Of a stretch of DNA of 64,000 nucleotides, positions 10,501 to 18,795 are shown piece after piece (the stretch's first letter is position 1; the number at the start of each line of letters is the position of its first letter). A model generated the notes under the pieces. That model did not search any database and was not told the DNA's origin. It was given only the letters and a program-made list of their open reading frames with translations. Source of the DNA: Yponomeuta sedellus. Lineage: Eukaryota > Arthropoda > Insecta > Lepidoptera > Yponomeutidae. The stretch is from the NCBI GenBank assembly GCA_934045075.1, contig OW203723.1:3240577-3304576 (forward strand), read 5' to 3'. The position numbers and the translations under genes are program-made.

Positions 10501-13500
10501 AACTTGACAAGAACAGCGATCTTGAAATCAATAAATACAGCGATTTTGAACTTGGAATCCCTGTCATCCGGCATCTATTCCAGATCACAGGACTCGCAGC
10601 CGGCCGAGCGCACACACTAGTCCTCACGGACAACGAGGGTGTCTATTCTCTCGGCAACAACTCCTACGGACAGTGCGGACGCAAGATAGTCCCCCACGAA
10701 GAGTATAGAGGGAGCATGGTCACGCACAACATTAAGCGACTTGGCAAAGAGAACATTAGAGCTGTGTGTTGTGGCCAGGATCATAGGTAAGATCTGTTAG
10801 GTAAGATTTTTATGCTGTGTCTGTAATCGTTTTCTGGTGTACATTTCAACTATGTATCCTTTAACATAAAATAAAGTTAAAAATTTCAAAGAGTATGAGA
10901 AGGTTAAAAGTTAATTATAAAAGTTAAGTTAAGAATAAAACGACAGTGTTTACCGGTGACCCCACTATATCTGTGGGCGACCCCCACAATATTTAGCTTT
11001 TCTACAGTCGGTAAATTTCCTCACATGTTAGATATCCAGTCTCACATATGGTGCTCAAACATGTACCTACCTGAATGTCCAGCCAATAGAACCAGAGAAA
11101 GCCAATATGGGAAAAATCCAAGCCCGTAAAGATCTTAAAACATCTATTGGATGTAGTTAGTTAGACCTGAGATATCCGCATTTAGCCTCATAGTTGGGCC
11201 AATGTACGTAGCAAACGCTGAGGTATGTTAACACCTCAGACACTCAGGTTTCTCATAATTTTTGCCTTAACGGTTAGCGAGTGGTATTGCTAGTATATCT
11301 TCACAAATGTACATAACTTAGAGAATAAAGTCATTGGTACATGCCCACGGAATTCGAACCCACGACGTCCCGATAGAGAAGCTGCCGTTCTACCGCTCCG
11401 CTACCACCGCTCTCTTTGCTTGGATGCATTGAATACTGGCTGTGGCCCGCGGTGGTACCCGCGGTTTATCGATTTTCCCATGGGAATAAGATATTTTCCT
11501 TTTCCCGCAGTAAAACGTAGCTTATGTGGTAATCCAGGGTGTCAGCTAACTCCATACCAAATTTTATCAAATATGTAAACAAGTAACAAACTTACACACT
11601 CACAAACGTTCGCCTTTATAATATTAGTGTGATGTGATTTCGGGTTGTAGGAGGATTCAAATCTGCACCTCTAGAAGTCTAGACTCTCTACAGACTGTTA
11701 GCTTTTAGAATATACCTCGGGCTCTAGAGTAGGCTTCTGTTTTCGCCGAAAGCACAAGAGTGTAATACCACTTCGTGCGCTGTATAAAACTTTTCTTCGC
11801 TATTTTGAGTTTTAAATGTATGTAAAGTTATAAATAACAATACAAAATAAACCTTACCTTATTGCAATATAATCGGTCTAACCGATAGTAGCCGAGGTGT
11901 ATTCTTAAAGCTAACCAGCGGCGAATTTACAAATTTGCCGCTAGTAGGCTATTAAATTTTTGCCGCCCCTACTGACCTTTGAAATTTAATACGTTAGTTT
12001 AGTTCACAATCATATTAATTACATTTATTCTGAAATTGCAACTTTATGATTTGTGTTCGGATTACGGATTACGAACGTAATGTGTATACTTACATATAAT
12101 TATAAGTTTTTTTTATTTATGTAAGATAAAAAAAAAAATTGGGCCAAATTTGCCGCCCCTCTAAATCTGCCGCCCTAGGCTCCAGCCTACTTAGCCTATT
12201 GGTAAATCCGCCACTGAAGCTAACGGATTGTAGCTCAGATGTCTATACTTCCAGCCTGTTCATAACGGAGCCCGGGCATGTGTACGCGTGCGGCTGGGGC
12301 GCCGACGGACAGACGGGACTGGGCATTTATGAGAACCAAGGCGTGCCCGCTCGGGTGAAGGGAGACATCACAAGCGAGCGGATTGTCAAGGTCTCTTCAA
12401 CTGCGGACTGCGTACTAGCTTTAAATGGTGAGAGATACTGGCCTACATAATAAAGAATGACCTACGTAATACATCAGTATTTGTATAAATGGCCTTAGTT
12501 TGGATGTGTTTTGGGACGTATGAGAACTAGATCCAATAAAGCAGGGTGTTACTAAACAGGGTTATCGCATGGTCCACACTCGGTAACTTTTTTCGACCTC
12601 TGTGGCGCAGTGGTAGCGCATCTGCCTAACATGCGAGAGGTCCCGGGTTCGAACCCCGGCTGGGCACAAAAAAATCCCCATGTCTAGGTACATGTTTGGG
12701 ATGTCGCTGTTTCTGGGTCCTATGACACAGGGTATCCTAGTGTGGGGCCAGAAGCAATGTATGTGCCAGTATGTCAATGTTATGTTTTTTTTACTGAGGT
12801 TTTTTTAGCCACATGTTGCATAATGCAGTTTTGCAGACGCAACGTGTAACCTCTCATGGACAGAGGATCGCTGTGCCGTTTGCGTATGTCGTAAGATCAG
12901 CAGTGTATATTAGAGCGCTGGCACTAAAGCACTGGCTTGTGGGACTCCTAACTTTAGTTCATTGAATGGGCAGATATGACCAGCATACTATTATTTCAGC
13001 TAGTTATTCTCTAAGATTATGTTAATCACTTTAGTTAAAGTTGCCGTTTTCCAGACAAAGGCGAGCTCTTCGGCTGGGGCAACTCCGAGTACGGTCAGGT
13101 GCCGATGGCCACGGTTCAACAGCAGGTGAACATGTCCTATGCGCTTGTCAACTTCACCAAGGGGCTGGGCAAGATAGTGGACATAGCTGCGGGTGGTTCC
13201 TTCTGTATTATAGTTAATGGTGAGACATATTACATAATAATAGGCCTCTAAAGGCCTGCGCAGACGAGGAAGTTCTGTCCCCGAGGGACAAAACTCCGTG
13301 AATCGTAAAAATGTCCTCCGAGTACTTGTCGCGGACTCAACGCCTACGGTATGCGGTCATTTTGTTCCCCGGAAATTGAAACAAATATTCTAAGATTACA
13401 TTGTGTTGTAATTTACATGAAGTTGAAAAAGAAAAAGCGTTTTATAAGAACACCGAACTTTTGTCCACTCCGGTCTCTTGATGTCCTCCTCGGTAAGTTG

Positions 13501-14449
13501 AGGGACTTTTTGTACGGGGAAGTTTAGTCCTTCGTGTGCGTTACTCGTTACAATTTATACGAGATCTATATCGACGGACGAAAAAGTACCCGGGGGATAG
13601 TCTCACATCTGCGCAGGCCTTAAAGAGGATATCTAAATTATTATTGTAGGTATACATTCGTATTGTAGTTCCTCATTGAGATTTCTTCCAGAAAACCTTA
13701 CTAGGCACCTAGTTATATATTAAACGGGTCTGATCGCGATTGTTTATTAGATAAAATTTAATTACTTTAATTCCCGACGTTTCGGTACGTTGCAGTTGCC
13801 GTGGTCACGGGCAGGCTGAAGTGACGAGTACAGTCTATTATTGTCGGTACCTAGTCACTTTTAGTTTTTCGCAGCGGGCCGACACACAACACTCACTACG
13901 CCCGCGGACAGGTCCGGTGATAAGGCGCGTGATTTGTATTTACTTAGCACTGGATTCCACGTACTTGAAAGCTTGAAACCTGTACATTTCACACACTGCT
14001 TTCTGACAAAGTAATGTTCAATATTTTCAAGGCAAAACCCATCTGCGTAGTTCCACTTAGGTAGCCAAGCAGATAATTTATCCTGAAATCTGATCTTCTT
14101 GTCTTTTTCAGATCAAGGCGACGCATTTGTCTGGGGTTACGGCCTTCTAGGACTCGGGCCCAACGTCCAGTATACTCCAAAGCCTAAATTGATCCACCCA
14201 ACACTCTTTGGACGGAATGAATTCAACCCTGAATGTGTAGTGAAAAAAGTCTCGTGTGGCATTGGGCACCTAGCTGCTATTACTAATAACGGGGATCTCT
14301 ACATGTGGGGACGGAACAGACATGGTTGCCTTGGCTTGGGTAACAGTAAAGACCAACATTTTCCTTTGAGAGTGGCTGTTGGCGCTAGTGTTTTAGATGT
14401 AGCGTGCAGTGTAGATCATACTATAGCAATTTGTAAACCATTTACGTAG
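4444..14449 (+). CDS. Rcc1l: RCC1L, mitochondrial RCC1-like protein, complete seven-exon gene
   Basis: Seven exons: 4444-4558, 5261-5430, 10085-10276, 10584-10786, 12255-12427, 13055-13219, 14112-14449. All have AG acceptors and GT donors, and the phases agree throughout. Together they give 1356 nt, or 451 residues plus stop. The product is a seven-bladed RCC1 beta-propeller of the RCC1L (WBSCR16) family. Family members act in mitochondria in ribosome assembly and rRNA handling and as exchange factors for the fusion GTPase OPA1. Blade motifs in order: VYVWGLAETGALG, INTDSQIG, VYSLGNNSYGQCG, VYACGWGADGQTGLG, LFGWGNSEYGQ, AFVWGYGLLG, LYMWGRNRHGCLGLG. The N-terminus is basic with an RLYA stretch, consistent with a mitochondrial presequence. 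Length is close to the roughly 460 residues usual for the family. Introns 2, 3 and 6 carry mobile elements. Confidence 0.95.
4770..4850 (+). repeat. 5S-derived SINE, tail fragment, RCC1L intron 1
   Basis: Carries the SINE tail: TATGGCCTAACC, GCGATGCAGGAAGA, CCCGTGCCCCAGCAGTGGGG, CAAGGGTTGATAACGATA. The 5S-like head is missing. Confidence 0.75.
5056..5240 (-). repeat. LINE 3'-end fragment, just before RCC1L exon 2
   Basis: Reverse-strand copy of the LINE tail found best at 33061-33275, with the signature CTCACGCCTGTATCCCAG, CACGATCATGACAGATCACC, GCACGCCGCTTCCGGGTA. Read on -, this codes a decayed LINE ORF end followed by a (TATG)n-type tail. It stops about 20 bp before the splice acceptor at 5261. 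Confidence 0.75.
5261..5430 (+). CDS. Rcc1l: RCC1L exon 2 (first propeller blade)
   Basis: The acceptor is TTATCTTTAG ending at 5260. A second AG at 5267-5268 would break the phase with exon 1, so 5261 is preferred; it also gives the IFQY motif before the first blade (RRVYVWGLAETGALGV). The donor is GTGAGT at 5431. The exon sits between two mobile elements: a LINE tail ending near 5240 and a MITE starting at 5450. Confidence 0.88.
5775..5945 (+). pseudogene. Small ORF in element B, possible N-terminal remnant of a HARBI1-like nuclease
   Basis: 56 codons starting MEECGASSC. A hydrophobic stretch (VAIASLSGAIIIFMLVM) is followed by a Lys-rich run (KTQKSKQKK). HARBI1-type transposases often begin with a hydrophobic segment followed by a basic run, so in this context it may be the start of the lost transposase. 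No catalytic DDE residues remain. The link is inference; it could be a chance ORF. Confidence 0.3.
5999..9252 (+). mobile_element. RTE-clade LINE, apparently full length, inside element B
   Basis: Bounded by a 10-bp direct repeat ATATTTGATC at 5989-5998 and 9253-9262, which fits a target-site duplication. It begins CCCTTTGAAAAAGGG, has a 5' region of about 350 bp, one long ORF and a very short 3' UTR ending in (ATT)n, a tail type typical of RTE. The 3.25-kb length also fits RTE. Confidence 0.85.
6161..9169 (+). CDS. RTE LINE endonuclease/reverse transcriptase ORF (intact, no obvious ATG)
   Basis: An uninterrupted frame with no stop from 6161 to 9169. Domains counted from codon 6344: AP-like endonuclease at about residues 1-235 (LNTRTLRTE, GISELRR, MGDFNAQIG, TNHRMV), reverse transcriptase at about 430-720 (NYRPISLMS, VEQAGFRKGFSTIDH, AFIDYAKAFDSI, GVRQGDPLSPKLF, catalytic FADD at 686-689), and a C-terminal region ending DQWKSLEEAYAERH. 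It nicks target DNA and primes reverse transcription there. The first possible codon of the domain is GTG, and I find no in-frame ATG between 6161 and the endonuclease start. Either initiation is non-standard or the true start has mutated. It is related to, but clearly distinct from, the RTE at 60572-63388. Confidence 0.88.
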   Translation, partial: PTTECCFKKLINASEYRKQTLTISTRNNNQNQIIKNLPPRLVPAGASDHHPPTPKRNKILNVATLNTRTLRTEESLQELEKALEDIKWDIIGISELRRLGEKIEERTGYLLYHKGETAGQKGVGFIIKQSLKQRIHELVGISERMAILNINIPGYKKIWSIIQVYAPTEQADLAALEAFYEEMSRAIRDNTDKHIILMGDFNAQIGARQNNDEYVLGKFGHGKRSRNGQKLVEFLMEHNLTVLNSTFKKNRQNKWTWISPDGSFKNEIDYVISNYPKAFTNATVISKLNFNTNHRMVRCSLRKHKTKTPRNHIKNYNNKHETSPTLLNSIHFKKTKKQILSDAPDPTQKYELLEKVLKTNTSRNKQNHKYQLSDYTLQLLQDRKDLIASKPRKENIKMITELSKKIKENIRKDRKRKRLTTLEHLISRTGGVKKALNELKESGKEWIPRLKLNETTNSKRKSINDLATLFYSQLYASQTTNAVSRRRGTLSDITWLITEDPIPKILQSEVEKSINSQKSEKSPGPDKIANTLLKGCMEELAPMLTKIFNEILVKCVIPEQWTKSHIILLHKKGNKDDIENYRPISLMSNVYKVFAKIILDRITTTLDEQQPVEQAGFRKGFSTIDHIHTVKQILEKYTEYNKKIYIAFIDYAKAFDSISHDYLLDSLKQQGVPAAYIDIIKMIYHNSKARIQLESLGNEFSIKRGVRQGDPLSPKLFTAVLEGIFRNLDWEGFGIRVNGKNLNHLRFADDLVLFEEDPSKLAYMVSNLNEESRKTGLKMNTKKTKLMTNGTETSIGIGGDPLEYVQEYVYLGQVVSFRDQMTKEINTRIANGWKRYWSLKEIMKSEELGMAIKRKTFNTCILPCLTYGCETWALTVTHRDKLARCQRAMERSMTGHKRQDRVRNTDLRTKTGVTDVLTRVDQQKWRWTGHLLRDTKGKWSTEVTYWYPRDGRRNRGRQHHRWEDDIKITAVPNWRRVAKERDQWKSLEEAYAERHTVLRDIL
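9434..10084. other. RCC1L intron 2, right part
   Basis: AT-rich intron without a recognised mobile element. It contains one perfect long palindrome at 9966-10001, listed separately. Confidence 0.5.
9966..10001. repeat. Perfect 17-bp-arm inverted repeat, 2-base loop
   Basis: A7-GTGAATGGAT, then AC, then ATCCATTCAC-T7. It forms a perfect hairpin with 17-bp arms. It lies 83 bp before the acceptor of RCC1L exon 3. Confidence 0.95.
10085..10276 (+). CDS. Rcc1l: RCC1L exon 3
   Basis: Acceptor CCTTTCCAG; 64 codons in phase 0; donor GTTTGT at 10277. Encodes VTEIATGYGFTVAA and GTGINTDSQIGYH, the second blade. The DSQ(I/L)G(Y/F)H motif is typical of RCC1L. Confidence 0.93.
10584..10786 (+). CDS. Rcc1l: RCC1L exon 4
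   Basis: Acceptor TATTCCAG; phase 0 in, phase 2 out; donor GTAAGA at 10787. Encodes AGRAHTLVLTDNEGVYSLGN, then NSYGQCGRK and CCGQDH, the third blade. The frame has no stop but also no ATG near its beginning. Confidence 0.93.
10787..12254. other. RCC1L intron 4
   Basis: Intron with a tRNA-derived SINE (11160-11415, reverse). The rest is AT-rich and without a coding signal. The part at 11880-12240 has repeated phrases around AATTTGCCGCC and may be old repeat sequence. Confidence 0.5.
11160..11415 (-). repeat. tRNA-derived SINE S4, reverse copy in RCC1L intron 4
   Basis: Read on -: a tRNA-like head (GCGGTGGTAGCGGAGCGGTA, then a B box GGGTTCGAATTCC), then ACCAATGACTTTATTCTC and TATGTACATTTGTGAAGATA. 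The same order appears at 51975, 54092 and partly at 33396, 53596 and 60250. Its far end contains TGAGGTGTTAACATACCTCA. Confidence 0.7.
12255..12427 (+). CDS. Rcc1l: RCC1L exon 5
   Basis: Acceptor ACTTCCAG; phase 2 in, phase 1 out; donor GTGAGA at 12428. Encodes LFITEPGHVYACGWGADGQT, the fourth blade, with the CGWGADGQTG motif of the family. Confidence 0.95.
12597..12788 (+). repeat. tRNA-derived SINE S3, RCC1L intron 5
   Basis: The head CTCTGTGGCGCAGTGGTAGC has an A box, and CGGGTTCGAACCCC is a good B box; CCTAACA in the anticodon loop suggests a Val-type tRNA ancestor. The tail includes ACATGTTTGGGATGTCGCTG and GTATCCTAGTGTGG. A second copy is at 45886-46080 (reverse). The cloverleaf is imperfect and carries a long tail, so it is a SINE and not a tRNA gene. 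Confidence 0.8.
13055..13219 (+). CDS. Rcc1l: RCC1L exon 6
   Basis: Acceptor GTTTTCCAG; phase 1 in and out; donor GTGAGA at 13220. Encodes KGELFGWGNSEYGQVPM and then KIVDIAAGGSFCIIVN, the fifth blade. Confidence 0.94.
13252..13620. mobile_element. PIF/Harbinger-like MITE in RCC1L intron 6
   Basis: TIRs AGGCCTGCGCAGACG at the left and CATCTGCGCAGGCCT at the right, flanked on both sides by TAA (13249-13251 and 13621-13623). Length 369 bp. It is CpG-rich compared with the intron and has no ORF. Confidence 0.85.
13715..13980 (+). mobile_element. MITE D, copy with lost right end
   Basis: Begins TATATTAAACGGGTCTGATC and shares TTCCCGACGTTTCGG, CAGTTGCCGTGGTC and GCCGACACACAACACTCACT with the complete copy at 47721-48018. 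The right TIR is missing after CTTGAAACC. It lies in RCC1L intron 6. Confidence 0.8.
14112..14449 (+). CDS. Rcc1l: RCC1L exon 7 with stop
   Basis: Acceptor CTTTTTCAG ending at 14111; phase 1 in; stop TAG at 14447-14449. Encodes GDAFVWGYGLLGLGPN and HPTLFGRNEFNPE (a hallmark of RCC1L), then LYMWGRNRHGCLGLG, and closes with VDHTIAICKPF. Confidence 0.96.
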
Positions 14450-14957
14450 AAATATAATGATTAGTAGACTGTTTCTTTTTATTTTTTACCATTTAGTTAT
14501 AAATTAATCAGGGTTAATCACAATTATTTTTTAGGTAAAATGTAATTACAATTAGAATCCTTTATTTTTTGACTATGTGTGAGTGAGTGTGTGTGATTAA
14601 GATGTTTAATTAATTAAACACACTTAATAACGTGAGTCATTAAGAAATAGTCTACCATTTTTATCATATCATGATATCAGGTTTCCTGAATGTAAATCCG
14701 CAACTTCACAACTACTAATTCTCTAGTCACAAACAGACAGCTCCTATAAATAAGAAATAACATAAAACTTAGTTACATAATTGTTTTATTAAAATCTAAT
14801 CCTCGACTATATTTACAATTCTGATTTATTACGATCTTATCATACTTAACAATACATGGTTCAGAAAACCTCAAAGTTCAGTTATATTGAAGGGGAAACG
14901 GAAACTAACAATTACTTCAATATTGTCAGTTAGGCTTCCCGTTCAATACCACGTTAA
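14450..14957. other. Convergent intergenic region RCC1L/MED27
   Basis: 508 bp separates the two stop codons. For RCC1L (+) the best signal is ATTAAA at 14613-14618; no AATAAA was seen. For MED27 (-) the reverse AATAAA signals are at 14785-14790 and 14825-14830. The 3' UTRs may therefore come close or overlap. Confidence 0.6.
14825..14830 (-). promoter_or_regulatory. Likely MED27 polyadenylation signal
   Basis: AATAAA on the reverse strand, 127 bases past the MED27 stop; a second lies at 14785-14790. Confidence 0.5.
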
Positions 14958-15857
14958 CTATTGTTTGCACTCATCGTGAAATGGTTCAAGGGTTCGGAAG
15001 TCCCGCCATGCTGGTGGCAGTAAGGAGGTGTGGTGGAGGTGGCAACCACACCGCTTGCAAGGCTCACTGAAGAGGTTGACGTAACTATGCAGCCAAGTCA
15101 TGAAAGAACGCACTGCCAGCTCTGGCAAAGTTGGAGAGTAGAAATGCAACATAGCTGCATGTGCATTCTCTGTTACTTTACGGAATACATGATGCCGAGA
15201 CTCATTCCAGAGATCTAAACTTTCGCCGTAGCCTTTCACCATAACCCATTCCATTAGCAAGCCTTTGAAAGCTACAACTGCCTTCAGGACATGGCTCAAA
15301 TTGATTTGGACGACAGCATTGCTCGCAAATGGTCTAGAGATTGTTATTTTCATGTCATTAAAAGACCTGTCTATTGTGTTTATGACATTATCAACTTGAG
15401 CTGGTGGGACATTATGATTGCTCTGTAGTTTACCCCTGCGTTTAGCACTGCCAGAGTTTGCATAGGATCGTCTCAAGGAGTTTTGGCTCAAAAGACCGTG
15501 CGCAAATGAGCTGTATTCGTGTACTTTATCGGTCCACTTGTAACTGTTGACAAGCTGTGTGTACAACGCCTGGCGGTCTTGAGTAGTTTCTTGACTGACA
15601 AAGGTGGTGTTCCCCAAATTAAAGGGCGTTGAAGGAATTGGTAGACCATTGACTGTCTGCTCCAAGTCTCTGAGGTTGATGTTCACGTTGTTTAGAAGCT
15701 CCTGGAGTTCGATTAGGAATTTTTCCTTGCCGTCTTCGCCGTGGTCGGCGCGTAACCCGTTAGAAAGGGATTCGAAGACGTGGCTTACGCTCGATCGGAG
15801 CGTCCTGAGGGAGCCTAAGGCCGAGTTCAACTGTTCCACGTTAATTGATGTGTTCAT
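14958..15857 (-). CDS. MED27: MED27, Mediator complex subunit 27 (single exon)
   Basis: 299 residues from the ATG at 15855-15857 (MNTSINVEQLNSALGSLRTL). The frame stays open 46 codons further upstream, but that part looks like 5' leader: Lys/Cys-rich with no family match. The product is a subunit of the Mediator tail/upper-middle region that links transcription activators to RNA polymerase II. The N-terminal half is helical. The middle has LSHVLKAVVAFKGLLMEWV, and the C-terminus carries CKRCGCHLHH, then LLPPAWRDFRTLEPFHDECK, the diagnostic MED27 zinc-binding-like end with conserved Cys/His. The length matches insect MED27. There is no intron, frameshift or premature stop. It converges with RCC1L. 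Confidence 0.96.
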   Translation of the reverse strand: MNTSINVEQLNSALGSLRTLRSSVSHVFESLSNGLRADHGEDGKEKFLIELQELLNNVNINLRDLEQTVNGLPIPSTPFNLGNTTFVSQETTQDRQALYTQLVNSYKWTDKVHEYSSFAHGLLSQNSLRRSYANSGSAKRRGKLQSNHNVPPAQVDNVINTIDRSFNDMKITISRPFASNAVVQINLSHVLKAVVAFKGLLMEWVMVKGYGESLDLWNESRHHVFRKVTENAHAAMLHFYSPTLPELAVRSFMTWLHSYVNLFSEPCKRCGCHLHHTSLLPPAWRDFRTLEPFHDECKQ

Positions 15858-16070
15858 TTTGTTTGGTATTGTAAGAAAATTTACGGTGAACAATTGACCA
15901 GCCAAACAAGCAAACAAGCGATTTTTTTTCACATTTTTTTTTACCACAGGCCACAGATAACATAATGAAGTTTTTGACAGATGACAGTTTAACAATCTGA
16001 TTCAGGGTTGCCAGTAGTGCAGGAGAATTATCGTATTCGAAAATTATCACATAAAAAATATTGAAAAATA

Positions 16071-16112
16071 GCAGTTGTACAACTGCTTGAGCCGCACGGA
16101 GCTCGAGCTCCG
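16071..16112. repeat. Two perfect 16-bp palindromes 10 bp apart
   Basis: GCAGTTGTACAACTGC at 16071-16086 and CGGAGCTCGAGCTCCG at 16097-16112 are each perfectly self-complementary. They lie at the broken end of the Copia remnant, about 215 bp upstream of the MED27 start. Confidence 0.95.
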
Positions 16113-16124
16113 CGCCCGTCGCCC

Positions 16125-17905
16125 CACAGTTTTAGCGGTGCTTTAGCATCAATCATCATTGCTCTCGCTTTTTCTACGAGGGTTCGGTTCTTGCGTTCAG
16201 CAAGTCCGTTTTGGTTCGGGGTACCTATAGGGTGCGGTAAGTCTACGCTGTATCCCATAACGTTTTAAGTAGTCGTCAAACTCTCTATTGACGTATTCTG
16301 TGCCATTCTCTGATTGTAAGAACTTGATACTCTATCGAACTTGATCCAGTGTAAGTTTCCGCTAACTCCTTGAACTCCTTAAATTTTTGAAATACTTCGC
16401 TCTTGTTTTTAATCACGTAAACATGACTGTAGGTACTGACTGTAGTCATTTGTTTCCGCGAATTGTGGGCGTTTGTATGGGTCCACATACATCGCTATGA
16501 ACGATTTCGTTGTTCGTTGGGTCGTTTTCTCACAGGGGGCAGGTACTTGATGCAGTTTTGCTTGTATGCATACTTCACACTCTGATAATGATTCAGTGAT
16601 ATCGAAGTTTAAGCCAATCAAGTTTTCGTTTCTTAGAGCAAGTTTCATGTCTCTGACGTTCATGTGTCCGAGTTTCCAGTGCCAATCGTTGATGTTTGAT
16701 GATTTCTTAGTTGCAGTTGGAACCTTGTCACCGTTATCACTGGCCAGATTGTTGCGTTTATGCTGAGAGGGTTTGATGTAGTAGAGACCGTCTGCGTGTT
16801 TGGATGCAGTGAGTGTTATTCCAGATTTTGGATTCTTGACCGTCGCCTTTTTCTTGGTGAAGTGGACAGAGCACCCGGCATCTGTCGCCTTGCCAACGGA
16901 CATCAAGTTAGTACTGAGACCAGGTACGTACAGAGTTTCTTGCAGGCTTGTGCGTGCAATGCCATCTCCATTTTTTGTTAAAAACGAGATGGTGCCTTTT
17001 CCCTTAATCTCTGCACTGTGTTCCTCAGTTGCAAACTTGAGTTTTCGTGATGCCGCTTCGATGGTATTAAACAGGTCTCTTTGGTACGTCATGTGGGACG
17101 TGCAGCCACTATCCAGAATCCAAATGTCATTTTCAGGTTTCTCGTTCTGTGAGAGGAGACACTGATTGGCATAGTTGGTCTTGTGGTTGTGAGGCTGATT
17201 TTCGTTCTTTTCCTGTTTCTCACGGTTATCCTTCCAGCATTTTGAACAGATTTTGTGATTTCTCCGTTTAAATATGTTGCCTTTTCGTTTGCATATTTTG
17301 CACGCGGCGTATAATGCTTCTTCTAATAAGGCTAACTCAGGTTCGTCGCTGTTCGTCATGTTTTGGCTATGACGTGCTTCACATTCTTCAATTATACTAT
17401 TTTTAAGCTCCTCAGGCTTAGGAAGAGTGTCTCGCGTTTCGATAGCGACACTGAAGTTGTCATATTCTGGAGAGAAGCTGTATAGCATCATTATCGTTAA
17501 TAGTTCTTCGTTGATATTTATGTCCATATCCGCTAGCTTGTCTACTACGTCCATAAACTCGTTTAGGTGTCGGCGCACATCGTGGCCTTGCAGTTTGGTC
17601 AGGACAAGCTGTTTCAGCAGGGAAGCTTTTCACGCAGGTCCCTTGCTAGCGTATGTGTCTTTCAATTTGTCCCATAGTGCCTTTGCAGTCGAGCAGCTTT
17701 TTATTTGTTTTAGTTCAGAAGGGGCAATAATAAGGATCAGTTCAGACCTTGCTAATCTGTCGTCTTCTTTCTCTGCGGCTGCAGCATCGGTGCTTGGAGA
17801 AGTGTCAATATATTTCCACAGTTTGTTTTTAACCAGTACGGCTTCCGCTTGGATCACCCAGGTGTCGTTATTTTCTCGAGAGAGAGGGTCGATTTTTGTC
17901 GACAT
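16125..17905 (-). pseudogene. Copia Gag-Pol, broken (gag, protease, partial integrase)
   Basis: The ATG is at 17903-17905, and the N-terminal part (to 17633) is a Copia-type Gag: WVIQAEAVLVKNKLWKYID, then KALWDKLKDTY. An in-frame TGA at 17630-17632 interrupts Gag; since the codon sits in a CpG context (probably CGA before), it looks like decay by deamination. The same frame resumes with MRRHLNEFMDVVD and later LYSFSPEYDNF, a zinc-knuckle-like CKICKRKGN..CSKC, the protease site ILDSGCTSHMT and the pre-integrase motif HWKLGHMNVRDM. Frameshifts near 16450 and 16280 break the integrase core, and the last recognisable part is NQNGLAERKNRTLVEKARA. It cannot make a working polyprotein. Confidence 0.9.
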
Positions 17906-17939
17906 TTTTTTTGTTATTACTTACGCCCGGACTATTTTC

Positions 17940-17951
17940 GCTCTGCTACCA
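17940..17951 (-). other. Copia primer-binding site (initiator-Met tRNA type)
   Basis: On - the site reads TGGTAGCAGAGC, complementary to the 3' end of an initiator methionine tRNA including CCA. It directly abuts the LTR end, as expected. Confidence 0.8.
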
Positions 17952-18239
17952 TGTTAAGTTTATGAATCTTAGTGGAAATTAATTTCAGAAAGACGCGTAG
18001 TAATGGAAAATATATTATTTTGTAGTAATTGTACAAACGAAGACAGATAAAGAATTCTATTATTTTTATAAAGTCAATGTGACAGTCATAAAGTGTAGAA
18101 GAAGGATAAGGCCAAGGTCGTATACCTTCACACTTGGATAGTCTTTTCACCTTACTTCGTACTTTTGCGTACGATAAATGATGACACATCGTGCCAGGAT
18201 TATCGTAGATGTAAGACAATTATCGTACGTCTGGCAACA
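17952..18239 (-). repeat. Copia 5' LTR
   Basis: 288 bp. On - it begins TGTTGCCAGACGTACG and ends CTTAACA next to the primer-binding site, giving the usual TG...CA ends. No second LTR was found within the window. Confidence 0.8.
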
Positions 18240-18599
18240 TTGATTTGTTAAACTGTCTTCTAATCTGTGTACTCGCTGTGTGTTCGATTTCACGCATCCC
18301 TTTATTAATTAATGGTCCGGTCCGCTAAAATAATATTAGTGGTAAATGGTAATAACAAGAGTTGGACTCAAATTCAAGCTCATCTGTTTATCCGAATTTT
18401 GAAAACACTTACATTGTTTATATTTGCCATGCGCCTTATGATAAAAAAATGTGGATATTCTCCAACAGCTATTTTGGTAATTATATAGGTTTGGTAAAAC
18501 TGAAAAATATATTATATAAACAAATAAATATGTTTTATTTATATATTTTTTAAACTCTCGCTATTTTACAACAAATAGAAGTAAATATTCACCGCGCCG
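18240..18599. other. AT-rich intergenic sequence
   Basis: No recognised gene or repeat. It lies between the Copia LTR and the foldback element. Confidence 0.4.
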
Positions 18600-18795
18600 T
18601 CCCACTTGTACCATTGAACAGTACCATTTATGGCACAACTGGGACTATCAATCCCATTTGTACCATTTTGTACCATTGATGGTACAACTGGGATTGGCTG
18701 GTCCCACTAGTATTAGCCCTATTAGTCCCAAAGAGGTTGCCTCCACCCGTGCCCCAGCAGTGGGGACTTACAAGGGTTGATGTCGATATCGATTT

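Larger units (their letters stand above)
16125..18239 (-). mobile_element. Copia-type LTR retrotransposon, 5' half only
   Basis: Reading on -: LTR 18239-17952, primer-binding site 17951-17940, gag, protease, then part of integrase, ending near 16125. Reverse transcriptase, RNase H and the 3' LTR are missing. The break lies beside two perfect palindromes. Confidence 0.9.
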
